From assembly GCF_002926165.1 (NCBI RefSeq), contig NZ_MAGP01000165.1:62001-126000 (forward strand): DNA of 64,000 bases. The letters run 5' to 3'. The DNA comes from Micromonospora chalcea. Lineage in GTDB: Bacteria > Actinomycetota > Actinomycetes > Mycobacteriales > Micromonosporaceae. The stretch's first letter is position 1, and every line of letters starts with the position of its first letter. This document shows, piece after piece, positions 8,674 through 16,517 of this stretch. The position numbers were made by a program, and so were the translations under genes. The notes under the pieces were generated by a model. That model worked only from the letters and a program-made list of their open reading frames with translations, was not told the origin of the DNA and did no database searches.

Positions 8674-10170
8674 ATGCCGGCCGATCGAGAGCCGCACAAC
8701 GCCTTCGGGCAGCCGACCGGCCTGTGGCCGGGTCAGGACATTCCACGCCAGGCAGGCGGCCCGTCGCTGCCCTGGCCGGAGGCCGAGGTCACCTCGTCTC
8801 CGCCGCCACCGGCCCGGACCGGCGGCGGCGACCTGCCGTGGCCGGAACGGCCGGACGCCGGCCACCGGGACGCCGCCTGGCCGCAGGACGAGCCGACGGT
8901 CCACGGTGACCCCGGCTGGGCGCCGCACGACGACGCCGACTGGGCCGGGCCGGGTCCGGCGGGCGACGCGGTACGGGGTGCGGGCGCGGCGGCGACCGCC
9001 ACCCTGACCGGGCCGCCTCCGGTGGACGCCCCGCACGATCCGGCCACCGGCGGGCCGGGCCGCCCGCCCGCTCCGCCGCTCGCACCGGGGACGACTCCGC
9101 CGCCCGGCGGCGCCCGGCGACGCTGGCGCGTGGCGGTCGCGGCGGCGCTGGCGCTGGCAGTGGCCGGCGGCGGGGTCGCGGTGGCCGCGCTGCGGCCCGA
9201 CTCCGCGAACCCGCAAGCAGGCGAGGCGCCCGGATCGGTCGGCCCGGCGACCTCGATGGGCCCGGGGGCGCCGGCTACGCCGGGTGCGTCCCCGAGCGCC
9301 GACCAGGGCCTAGGTGGCAGACCCTCGGCCCGCCCGTCGGCCTCCGAGAACGCGGGCCCGGCCTTCGGCGGTACGCGGCTGACGCTGCCCGGCGCCTCCA
9401 TCGGCGTGCAGAACGGGGAGACCTTCGGTCAGGCGCTGGCCCGCTCCGACCGGACGTTCGGCAAGCTGCGGATGGCCCGGATCTTCTTCCCCGGCCTGCC
9501 GCCGGCCTGGTCCGGCAGCCGGGCCGACGTGGTGGACCGGACCGTTGTGGTGTCCTTCAAGGCGGCGCCGCAGGAGATCAACACCGGCAAGTTCGACTCC
9601 CGCCTGACCTCCTGGTTCGCCTCGATCCCGCGCGAGCACAACGTCTACTGGTCGTACTTCCACGAGCCGGAGGACGACGTCGAGCGCGGCGCCTTCACCA
9701 CCGAGGCGTACCGGACCGCGTGGAAGCGGGTGGCCGGGCTGGCCGCCCGGGCGAACAACCCCAAGCTGATCAACACGCTGATCCTGATGTGCTGGACGCT
9801 CGACCCGAAGTCCGGGCGCAGCTTCGACGCGTTCTACCCCGGCTCCGACGTGATCGAGACGCTCGGCTGGGACTGCTACAACTGGGGCAAGAAGTGGAAG
9901 CGGTACGCCCCGCCGCAGGAGATCTACGGCCCGATGATCAGCAAGTCGAAGGCGCTCGGCAAGCCGTGGGGCGTCGCGGAGACCGGCAGCGACCTGGTGC
10001 CGGGTGACCCGGGCACCGGCCGGGCGGCCTGGATCCGGTCGATGACGAACTTCCTCAACGGCCAGCGGCCGGAATTCGTCGCGTACTACAACCAGACCGT
10101 CAGCCAGGGCGACTTCCGGCTGCTCGACCAGCCGAGCATCCAGGCGTGGAAGTCCTTCTGCACGGCCTGA
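8674..10170 (+). CDS. membrane-anchored GH26-like glycoside hydrolase
   Basis: Protein of 498 residues starting at ATG 8674, which has AGGGAGG just upstream; ATG 8623 is an alternative. The first 145 residues are Pro/Gly/Asp-rich and cytoplasmic. One membrane helix lies near 150-172 (WRVAVAAALALAVAGGG), then a Ser/Pro linker, then an extracytoplasmic catalytic-type domain. That domain resembles GH26 mannanase-like TIM barrels: the acid/base Glu would be Glu331 in YFHEPEDDV and the nucleophile Glu436 in WGVAETGSD. It may trim or process the polymer made by the neighbouring locus. The GH26 gene at 22740 marks the other end of the biosynthetic block. Confidence 0.8.
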   Translation: MPADREPHNAFGQPTGLWPGQDIPRQAGGPSLPWPEAEVTSSPPPPARTGGGDLPWPERPDAGHRDAAWPQDEPTVHGDPGWAPHDDADWAGPGPAGDAVRGAGAAATATLTGPPPVDAPHDPATGGPGRPPAPPLAPGTTPPPGGARRRWRVAVAAALALAVAGGGVAVAALRPDSANPQAGEAPGSVGPATSMGPGAPATPGASPSADQGLGGRPSARPSASENAGPAFGGTRLTLPGASIGVQNGETFGQALARSDRTFGKLRMARIFFPGLPPAWSGSRADVVDRTVVVSFKAAPQEINTGKFDSRLTSWFASIPREHNVYWSYFHEPEDDVERGAFTTEAYRTAWKRVAGLAARANNPKLINTLILMCWTLDPKSGRSFDAFYPGSDVIETLGWDCYNWGKKWKRYAPPQEIYGPMISKSKALGKPWGVAETGSDLVPGDPGTGRAAWIRSMTNFLNGQRPEFVAYYNQTVSQGDFRLLDQPSIQAWKSFCTA

Positions 10171-10186
10171 CCTGATGACCGGACGA

Positions 10187-10220
10187 GAACGGGCGGGCGA
10201 CCGAGGTCGCCCGCCCGTTC
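10187..10220. terminator. perfect 15-bp hairpin terminator
   Basis: GAACGGGCGGGCGAC pairs perfectly with GTCGCCCGCCCGTTC around the tetraloop CGAG, between the convergent GH26-like and GT2 genes. It should work in both directions. Confidence 0.85.
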
Positions 10221-10230
10221 CGCGTACGCG

Positions 10231-11145
10231 TCAGATGCCCCGGCCGCGCTTGTGCAGCGTGCGCAGCACCCGGTCGGCCTGCACCGCCCGGCTCGCCACC
10301 GCCAGCGCCAGGTAGGCACGCGGCTCCTTCGGGTTGCGGGCCAGCGTGCGCCGCGCCCAGCGGACCGCGTCCCGCCGGTTACCCATGGCGGCCTGCGCGA
10401 ACGCGATCTGACCGGCCACCCGAGCCTCGCCGTGCGGCACGGTGGCGAACTCCGGGTAGCGGCGCAGAAGCCACTGCAACGCGGTCGAGATGGTCTCCCA
10501 GCGCTGCGCGAAGTAGGACCGCTTGTGCCAGCGGACCAGCACGTACGGGCTTTCCACGTTCACCAGCGGCGCGTACCGGGCGGCGCGGAGCAGGAACTCG
10601 TAGTCCTCCGCGTAGCTGCCCGGGATCTGCTCGTCGACCAGGCCGATCGCGTCGAGCAGCGCGGCCCGGCGGATCAGGAACGTGGACGGGTGCAGCTCGG
10701 TGAGCCGGTCGCGCAGCAGCGCCTCCAGCGAGATCCGGGCGCGGTCCAGCGAGCGGTCCACCGTACGGTCGTCGTAGCTGACCCGGATGCCGCAGCTCAC
10801 CAGCGCGCCGTCCGGGTGCGCGTCGAGCGCCCCGAACTGGGCGGCGAGCTTGCCGGGCAGCCACTCGTCGTCGTCGTCGCAGAACGCCACCCAGTCGCCG
10901 GCGGCCGCCTCGATGCCGGTGTTGCGCGCGCCGGCCAGCCCGGCGGTACGGGTATTGGTGATCACCCGGATCCGCCGGTCACCCCGGTCGGTCTCCAGCG
11001 ACCGGTCCGGCTCGGACTGGTCGTAGACCACGATCGCCTCGATCAGGCCCGGGTGCGCCTGGCTGAGGATCGCGTCGAGCGCCGCGCGCAGCAGCTCCGG
11101 ACGGTCCCGCGTCGGTACGACCACCGAGATGCTCGGCCCACTCAT
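10231..11145 (-). CDS. glycosyltransferase family 2
   Basis: GT-A fold glycosyltransferase of 304 residues starting at ATG 11145. The N-terminal nucleotide-binding strand is ISVVVPTRDRPELLR, the sugar-donor block AGLAGARNTGIEAA, and the metal-binding DXD-type motif is AFCDDDDEWLPGK. The family's acidic catalytic region is YAEDYEFLLRA. The C-terminal 70 residues are helical and TPR-like (GNRRDAVRWARRTLARNPKEPRAYLALA). It transfers a sugar from a nucleotide donor to a growing glycan at the cytoplasmic face; donor and acceptor are unknown. The start overlaps the sulfotransferase stop as ATGA, so the two are translationally coupled. Confidence 0.92.
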   Translation of the reverse strand: MSGPSISVVVPTRDRPELLRAALDAILSQAHPGLIEAIVVYDQSEPDRSLETDRGDRRIRVITNTRTAGLAGARNTGIEAAAGDWVAFCDDDDEWLPGKLAAQFGALDAHPDGALVSCGIRVSYDDRTVDRSLDRARISLEALLRDRLTELHPSTFLIRRAALLDAIGLVDEQIPGSYAEDYEFLLRAARYAPLVNVESPYVLVRWHKRSYFAQRWETISTALQWLLRRYPEFATVPHGEARVAGQIAFAQAAMGNRRDAVRWARRTLARNPKEPRAYLALAVASRAVQADRVLRTLHKRGRGI

Positions 11146-12140
11146 GCTCTCTCCACGGACTCGTCGGATCCCCGCTGGCCCAGATAGCCGTAACGGACCC
11201 GCAGGGGAAGCGTGGCCAGGCTGACCACGGCACGGCTGCGTCGCGGCAGGCGGTCGCGCCATGCCTCGTCGCGGCGCACTGTCAACGGCCCGCCGCTGAA
11301 CCGCAACGGGTTGCCGGCGACGCTGTGCGCGCGGAACGGCGCGGCCGGCTCGCTGGCCGCGTCGGCCGCGTCCGCCGAGAGGATCCGCAGCGCGGCCGGG
11401 TCGTCCGGCAGGCCGGCGAAGTCCCGCACCCGGCTTACGGTGCCGGCCGGGTCGGCGGTGAAGTCCTCGTACCGCAGCCGCAGCACCTTGGCCCGGGAGG
11501 CGAGCAGGTGGAACGCCGCGTTCTGCGCGGTCCACAGCTTGCTCACCTCGAACGGCGAGAAGGTCGGCATGAAGTCCTCGCCGTCGACCACCTCGGGGCG
11601 GCGCACCTGCTTGCCCCACGAGTACGCCACCGCCCGGCTGTCCCGGACCAGGTGCAGGACCCGCAGGTCGAGCCCTTCGGCCCAGCGCAGCGCGAACGCG
11701 AGCGAGGCGTGCTTGCTGGAGTCCACCACGACCCGGGCGCCGGTCACCGCGAGCGCGGCCCGGTAGATCCGGGTGTACAGGTCGGCGTAGCGGCGCACGT
11801 CGGCGAGCTGCTCCGGCGGGAGCGCCTCCTTGGCGAGCCGGGGGATGTGCCGGGTCCGGTCGACCCGGTCCTTGAGCGCCAGCACGTCGTCCCGGTCGAC
11901 CGCGTCCCAGCCGCCGAACGCCTGGTTGCCGACCTGCCGCCAGAACGGGCAGCCGGTGAACCGCTCGCCGCAGCCGCACCGCTCGTCGGCCCCGAGCGCC
12001 CGCTCCCACAGGTGCACGACCTCACCGACGGCGCACACGTCGGCGCTCTGCGCGAGCAGCAGCTCCAGCAGCGTGGAGCCGCTGCGGCCGAGGCCGCCGA
12101 CGAAGAGGACCCGCGGCGCAGCCGGGTCCGGGCCGCTCAT
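11142..12140 (-). CDS. PAPS-dependent sulfotransferase
   Basis: Sulfotransferase of 332 residues. The 5'-phosphosulfate loop is VGGLGRSGSTLLE (about 14-26). The 3'-phosphate site is the strand LRVLHLVRDSRAVAYSW. A Cys-rich insert, CGCGERFTGCPFW (Cys55, 57 and 64), is seen in one bacterial subgroup and may bind zinc. It should move sulfate from PAPS to a hydroxyl of a carbohydrate. It overlaps both neighbours by four bases (ATGA) inside a four-gene leftward operon with PssD/PssE and the GT2 enzyme, so its acceptor is probably the same glycan. Two further sulfotransferases of different subgroups lie in the divergent operon. Confidence 0.9.
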   Translation of the reverse strand: MSGPDPAAPRVLFVGGLGRSGSTLLELLLAQSADVCAVGEVVHLWERALGADERCGCGERFTGCPFWRQVGNQAFGGWDAVDRDDVLALKDRVDRTRHIPRLAKEALPPEQLADVRRYADLYTRIYRAALAVTGARVVVDSSKHASLAFALRWAEGLDLRVLHLVRDSRAVAYSWGKQVRRPEVVDGEDFMPTFSPFEVSKLWTAQNAAFHLLASRAKVLRLRYEDFTADPAGTVSRVRDFAGLPDDPAALRILSADAADAASEPAAPFRAHSVAGNPLRFSGGPLTVRRDEAWRDRLPRRSRAVVSLATLPLRVRYGYLGQRGSDESVERA

Positions 12141-12715
12141 CCGCGCCGCCCGGCGGTCCGCTGGCGTACCCGGCCGGCGACCAGGCCGTCGATCACCGCG
12201 CCGACCCGGGCGACCGCCTCGGCGCGCGGGTCCGGACGGCCCGGGTCGGCGGCCAGGACGAACCGGCTCGGGTCGGCCAGGCCCTCGTCCAGCGCGGCGA
12301 CCAGCTCGGCCTCGGACTCGCACAGCCGCACCATGCCGGCCGCGCCCAGGCGGCGGGAGAACAGCTGCTGGTGGTTGTCGACGTGCTCGTCGTGGGCCGG
12401 GTCGCGGGGCACCACGATCGGCAGGTGGCCGGTGCGCCGGGCCTCGGTGATGGTGGCCGGGCCGCCGTGGCTGACCACGAGCGTGGACTCCGCCATCGCC
12501 TGCTGGAGTTCCTCGTGGCCGAGGAACGGGGTGGCCTCGGGCAGGGCCGGGGTGCGGCTGTGGCCGTACTGGAGGACCAGCCGGACCTCGGGCCGGGCCG
12601 CGTGCCAGCGTTCCAGCCAGCCGACCAGCCGGTCGAAGCGGTGCACGTCGGTGCCGACCACGACCAGCACGAACGGCCTGGACCGCCGGTCCCGCTGCTG
12701 GGGAATGTGCGCCAT
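12137..12715 (-). CDS. pssE: glycosyltransferase, PssE/Alg13-like catalytic half
   Basis: Protein of 192 residues resembling the C-terminal half of a GT-B (GT28-type) glycosyltransferase. The nucleotide-sugar site is visible as LVVSHGGPATITEA, and further down PIVVPRDPAHDEHVDNHQQ, the hallmark of MurG/Alg13 proteins. It needs a membrane-binding partner, supplied by the immediately upstream PssD-like gene: the two share the overlap TGATG. Together they probably add the second sugar to an undecaprenyl-diphosphate-linked intermediate, as PssD/PssE and CpsF/CpsG pairs do in other polysaccharide loci. Confidence 0.88.
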   Translation of the reverse strand: MAHIPQQRDRRSRPFVLVVVGTDVHRFDRLVGWLERWHAARPEVRLVLQYGHSRTPALPEATPFLGHEELQQAMAESTLVVSHGGPATITEARRTGHLPIVVPRDPAHDEHVDNHQQLFSRRLGAAGMVRLCESEAELVAALDEGLADPSRFVLAADPGRPDPRAEAVARVGAVIDGLVAGRVRQRTAGRRG

Positions 12716-13191
12716 CAGAGGAGGTTCCCCACGACGGTCGCCTCCGGGTACATCCGGCGCTGCTCCTCCCACTGCACGAGCATCGCCGAGAGGAAGGGAC
12801 GGCAGAGCCGGGCGGTGAGCGTCGCGCTGTCGATCCGGTCGTACACCTCGATGTAGACCGTGGGGATCTTGCGCATGCGGGCCGCCACCACGAACGGCAG
12901 GGCGACCCCGGCGCCGGTGGTGACGACCGCGTCGACCTGGCGCCGGCGGATGACCTTCAGCGCGAGGAACGCGTTGCGTACCAGGTTCTTGACGTTGCGT
13001 GTGGTGGGGTGGTGCGCCCAGACCACGTCCTCGCCGGCGAGCAGCGAGCGCGCGTCCGGGGTGTCGAAGGTTACCCATGCGCGGCGCCGATCCCGGTACC
13101 ACGGTTCCAGGGCCAGGAGCTGGGCCAGGTGCCCGCCACTGGAACCCACCAGCAGGACCTGTCCCGAGTCCTCGGTTGACCCGCTCACCAC
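12715..13191 (-). CDS. pssD: glycosyltransferase partner, PssD/Alg14-like
   Basis: Protein of 158 residues starting at GTG 13191. It matches the Alg14/PssD half of split glycosyltransferases: LLVGSSGGHLAQLLAL near the N-terminus, the VTFDTPDARSLL block, DAVVTTGAGVALPFVVAAR and the TVYIEVYDRIDSATLTAR segment. The hydrophobic stretch TGAGVALPFVVAA should seat the complex at the membrane and recruit PssE. It is the first gene of the leftward operon. A 10-bp inverted repeat lies 23-61 bases upstream of its start and may control the operon. Confidence 0.88.
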   Translation of the reverse strand: MVSGSTEDSGQVLLVGSSGGHLAQLLALEPWYRDRRRAWVTFDTPDARSLLAGEDVVWAHHPTTRNVKNLVRNAFLALKVIRRRQVDAVVTTGAGVALPFVVAARMRKIPTVYIEVYDRIDSATLTARLCRPFLSAMLVQWEEQRRMYPEATVVGNLL

Positions 13192-13689
13192 AAACGTCCT
13201 CCCGTACGCGGATGACGCGTCCGGATTTTTGTGAATGCCCCTCGGACGCGTCCTGACAACCTACTGGCGGGCCCGTGGGCAACTGAAGGGGCCATTGGAC
13301 GGATCCTGGCTCGCCGGTCGGCTCACCTCGCGATTCCCGTCAACGGGATGCGCGTCGACCGGCCGTCGGGCAGGTCAGCCCGGCGGCGCCCGGACCACGG
13401 GCCGGGACACCCGGACGAAGTGAGATGTGTCAGGATTCCGTCACCGCTCCGCACGAGAGCCGTCGGCGACGTCGGCTTACCGGGGGCAAGTCGGGCCCGG
13501 CACCGGGAAACCCGCCGAATGGTCAGCGCCGATCGGCCATTTCTACGCGGGCTGCCCACACCCGGGCAGGCTTACCGGAACGTGAGCAGACTTTCCCTCG
13601 TCGTTCGGATCGGGGACACTCAAGGCCACGGTCAGGTCCAGCTGTGCCGTGGACTGCCCGGCTCGGTCGAAAGGGAGCGACAGACTCTG
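13192..13689. other. divergent promoter region of the two polysaccharide operons
   Basis: About 500 bases separate the pssD start (leftward) from the Wzz-like start (rightward). No coding frame here resembles a protein. It contains the inverted repeat 13214-13252 near pssD. On the right, GGAAC at 13577-13581 followed 18 bases later by GTC could be an extracytoplasmic-function sigma promoter, but the spacing is slightly long and I rate this weak. A weak AGGGAG ribosome-binding site precedes ATG 13690 by 12 bases. The length suggests complex regulation. Confidence 0.55.
13214..13252. promoter_or_regulatory. 10-bp inverted repeat upstream of pssD
   Basis: GACGCGTCCG (13214-13223) is repeated in inverse as CGGACGCGTC (13243-13252), separated by 19 bases that include an unusual AT-rich stretch (GGATTTTTGTGAATG). 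It lies in the probable 5' leader or promoter of the leftward glycosyltransferase operon. It could be an operator with sites about three helical turns apart, or a leader hairpin. Confidence 0.45.
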
Positions 13690-15513
13690 ATGCCCTCACC
13701 CCATTTGGCCGAGAGCGACGCCGACGGTCTTGCCCTGATGGCCTACCTGGGCTGGCTGCGCCGCCGTTGGTGGATCCTGCTGCTCGCCGCGGTCCTCGGC
13801 CTGGGCGGAGGGCTGGCGCTGAGCCAGGTCCAGGAGGCGCGCTACACCTCGACCACGTCGCTGCTGGTGCGCCCGCTCGGCTCGGGCGCGGAGAACAACC
13901 CCAACGCCAAGGTCAACCTCGACACCGAGGCGCAGGTGGTCCGCTCGCTCGTGGTGGCGGAGCGGGCCAAGGCGCTGATGAAGGTCGACACCGGGGCCGA
14001 CCAGCTCGTCAAGTCGGTGACCGTCAAGGTCCCGCCGAACAGCCAGATCCTCCAGGTGGCGTACGAGGCGAACAGCCCCGAGGGCGCCCAGTCGGGCTCG
14101 CACGCGTTCGCCCAGGCCTACCTCGACCTGCGCAAGGCCACCGCGCAGAAGTCGCTGGAGAACGAGACGAACACGCTCAAGCAGCAGATCGCCGATCTGC
14201 AGAAGCAGTTGAGCGCGATCGCCGGGCGGATCTCGGCGGCGCCGTCCAACTCGCCCGAGCGCGAGCGGGCCGAATCCGACCGCCAGCTCGTCACCAACCA
14301 GATCAGCAACCTGTACAACCGGCTCAACCCGCTGAGCGCGGCCGGCTCCGATCCCGGCGAGATCATCTCCGACGCCCGGCTGCCGGAGCGGCCCAGCTCG
14401 CCGAACCGCACGCTCAACCTCGCCAGCGGCATGGGCGCGGGTCTGCTGCTCGGCATCGTGCTGGCGCTGGTGCTGGACCGGCTGGACACCCGGATCCGCC
14501 GCGGACGCGACATCTCCGACCGGGTCGGCCTGCCGCTGCTTGTGGAACTGCCGTCGCGCGCGCCGTCGCTCGCAGTCCTGCCGGCCACCCACCGGGCCTC
14601 CCGCGAGCTGGGCCGGCTGCGCAACGTGCTGCTCTCCGCGGTGCCCGAAGCGGCGCAGGGCGGGCGCGGGCGCCAACTGCTGCTCTGTGACGCCTCGGCC
14701 GGCGCCGCCGCCGGGTTCGTCGCCGCCAACCTCGCCGCCTCGTACGCCCGTACCGGCCAGCAGGTCGCGCTGATCACCACCAAGCCCGACTCGGCGGTGG
14801 GCGCGATCACCGGCGTCGCCGAGGGGCGGCACAGCCTCGCCTCGGTGCTGCGCCGCGACGTGCCCCCGCTCAAGGCGCTCGCGCCGGTGCCGGGGCTCGG
14901 CCAGCTCCGGGTGCTGGTGGGCGGCGACCTGGACGCCGAGGTGGAGCTGCCGGTCGCCGGTCTGCTGGAGATCCTGCACGAGCTGTCCGCGCGCTTCGAC
15001 CACGTGATCATCGAGACCCCGCAGCCCACGTTCGCCGTGGAGGCCCAGGCCCTGGGCCGGTACGTCGACGCGGTGATCATGGTGGCCGAGGCGGGCAAGA
15101 CCCGCAGCGGTGAGATCACCGCCGCGCTCCAGCAGTTCGAGCAGGTGAACGCGCCGGTGATCGGCGCCGTGCTGGCTCCGCGCCTGCCCGAACCGCCCGC
15201 CGGCGCCACCCGCCCGGCGACGTCCGGCGGGTCGAACGCGTCGAGCGCCCCGGCTGCCCCGGCCAACCGGCCCAAGCCCCGGCCCAGCCCCGGCCCGTCC
15301 GCCGAGTCGACCATGGTGCTGCCGCGCATGCAGTCGTCCCGGCCCGCCCCGGCGAAGCCGGCCGCTCCGGCGCCGCAGATGCCCGGCAAGGCCACCCCGC
15401 CCGCCGCCCCGGGCAAGCCGGTGCCGCTCAACGGCACCGGCGGCACGTACCGCTCCCGGGGTGACGGCGACGGCCGCAGCTACGCCCTCGACTCCGGCGA
15501 GGACCTGGGGTGA
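13690..15513 (+). CDS. Wzz/CapA-type chain-length protein with BY-kinase-like domain
   Basis: Fusion protein of 607 residues. Residues 15-50 contain the first membrane helix (RRRWWILLLAAVLGLGGGL) of a Wzz domain, followed by an extracytoplasmic part with a coiled coil (about 155-185) and a second helix near 242-262 with the Pro-rich approach PERPSSPNRTLN. The cytoplasmic part (about 300-500) has the fold of a bacterial tyrosine kinase/ParA-like ATPase, but the P-loop is degraded: LLCDASAGAAAGFVAANLA replaces the usual GEGKST, so the invariant Lys is missing. The C-terminal 100 residues are Pro/Ala-rich without a Tyr cluster. It probably sets polymer length or assists export without acting as a kinase. 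First gene of the rightward operon. Confidence 0.85.
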   Translation: MPSPHLAESDADGLALMAYLGWLRRRWWILLLAAVLGLGGGLALSQVQEARYTSTTSLLVRPLGSGAENNPNAKVNLDTEAQVVRSLVVAERAKALMKVDTGADQLVKSVTVKVPPNSQILQVAYEANSPEGAQSGSHAFAQAYLDLRKATAQKSLENETNTLKQQIADLQKQLSAIAGRISAAPSNSPERERAESDRQLVTNQISNLYNRLNPLSAAGSDPGEIISDARLPERPSSPNRTLNLASGMGAGLLLGIVLALVLDRLDTRIRRGRDISDRVGLPLLVELPSRAPSLAVLPATHRASRELGRLRNVLLSAVPEAAQGGRGRQLLLCDASAGAAAGFVAANLAASYARTGQQVALITTKPDSAVGAITGVAEGRHSLASVLRRDVPPLKALAPVPGLGQLRVLVGGDLDAEVELPVAGLLEILHELSARFDHVIIETPQPTFAVEAQALGRYVDAVIMVAEAGKTRSGEITAALQQFEQVNAPVIGAVLAPRLPEPPAGATRPATSGGSNASSAPAAPANRPKPRPSPGPSAESTMVLPRMQSSRPAPAKPAAPAPQMPGKATPPAAPGKPVPLNGTGGTYRSRGDGDGRSYALDSGEDLG

Positions 15514-16517
15514 ACCGTCGGCAGATGCTCCGCGCCGCCATCGCCCCCGCCGTCGTCCTCGGCGTCGGGACCGGGTGCAGCGAGCCCGAGCCCAAGCCGG
15601 GCAAGGTCCAGGTGGTGGACCCGGGCGACGTCACCGCCTCGCCGTCCGCGGCCAGCGCTTCGCCGACCCTGCCCAAGGGCCCGCTGACCGGGGCTCCGGT
15701 CAGCACTCCGGCCGCGGCGACCCGCCAGGCGGTCGCGGTGCCGCTGCGGGTGAGCCCCGCGACCACACCGGCCGGCCTGGACGCCGCCGACCTGGTCTAC
15801 GCCGAGTTCGCCGAGTCGGACACGCTGCACCTGACCGCGGTGTTTCACTCCAAGGACGCCGCCAAGATCGGCCCGGTCACCGAGATCCGGCCGGTCGACA
15901 TCCGGTCGCTCACTGTGCTGCGCCCGTTCGTCGGCTACAACGGCGGCCCCACCGGCTTCCTCACCCAGTTCGAGAACTCCGACCTCGACGGCGTCACGCC
16001 CGACGACGACAGCAAGGTCTTCTCCGGCGGCTACACGTCGACCGCCGCGCTGCTCAAGGCCGCCCCGAAGGGGGGCCAGCCGCCCCCTGCGCCGATCGAC
16101 CACACCACCGACGGCGAGGCGCTCGCCACCCGCGACCTGGCACCCGCCACCGAACTCACCGTCACCGTCTCCGGCGGTCCGCCGATGGTCTGGCGGTACG
16201 ACCAGGCGAAGTCCGTCTGGGCCGGCAGGATCGGCAAGGTCACCGTGACCGCCGCATCCGTCATCGTGCTGACGATGGAGTACCGCACGCTCGACGTACG
16301 CAACCCGTCCCCGCGCTCGCTGCCCTCGGCGAACGTCTTCGGTGAGGGCGCGGTGCTCGCCGTGTCCGGGCCGAACAGCGCCAAGGGCCGGTGGCGCAAG
16401 CCCGGCCTGCCTCTGGTCTGCACGCTCGCCGACACCGGCGGCGACCTCCTGCGCCCCCAGCCCGGCAACGCGTGGGTCATCTACGCGCCGACCACCGCCA
16501 AGGTCTCCGTGAAATGA
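15510..16517 (+). CDS. DUF3048 family lipoprotein
   Basis: Lipoprotein of 335 residues. A short signal ends at the lipobox VGTGC (Cys23), followed by a Ser/Pro-rich linker to about residue 75. The rest matches the DUF3048 (YerB-like) pattern: LDAADLVYAEFAESDTLHL, then HSKDAAKIGPVTEIRPVD and FVGYNGGP. The function of DUF3048 proteins is not settled; they are cell-surface proteins. The GTG start overlaps the stop of the Wzz-like gene by four bases (GTGA), so it is translated as part of the polysaccharide operon and may act on the exported polymer. Confidence 0.85.
   Translation: MNRRQMLRAAIAPAVVLGVGTGCSEPEPKPGKVQVVDPGDVTASPSAASASPTLPKGPLTGAPVSTPAAATRQAVAVPLRVSPATTPAGLDAADLVYAEFAESDTLHLTAVFHSKDAAKIGPVTEIRPVDIRSLTVLRPFVGYNGGPTGFLTQFENSDLDGVTPDDDSKVFSGGYTSTAALLKAAPKGGQPPPAPIDHTTDGEALATRDLAPATELTVTVSGGPPMVWRYDQAKSVWAGRIGKVTVTAASVIVLTMEYRTLDVRNPSPRSLPSANVFGEGAVLAVSGPNSAKGRWRKPGLPLVCTLADTGGDLLRPQPGNAWVIYAPTTAKVSVK

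Noticed and set aside
13577..13608. ECF-sigma promoter (GGAAC-N18-GTC) before the Wzz-like gene
   Set aside because: The spacing is long and the motif is short; kept only as a remark in the intergenic entry.
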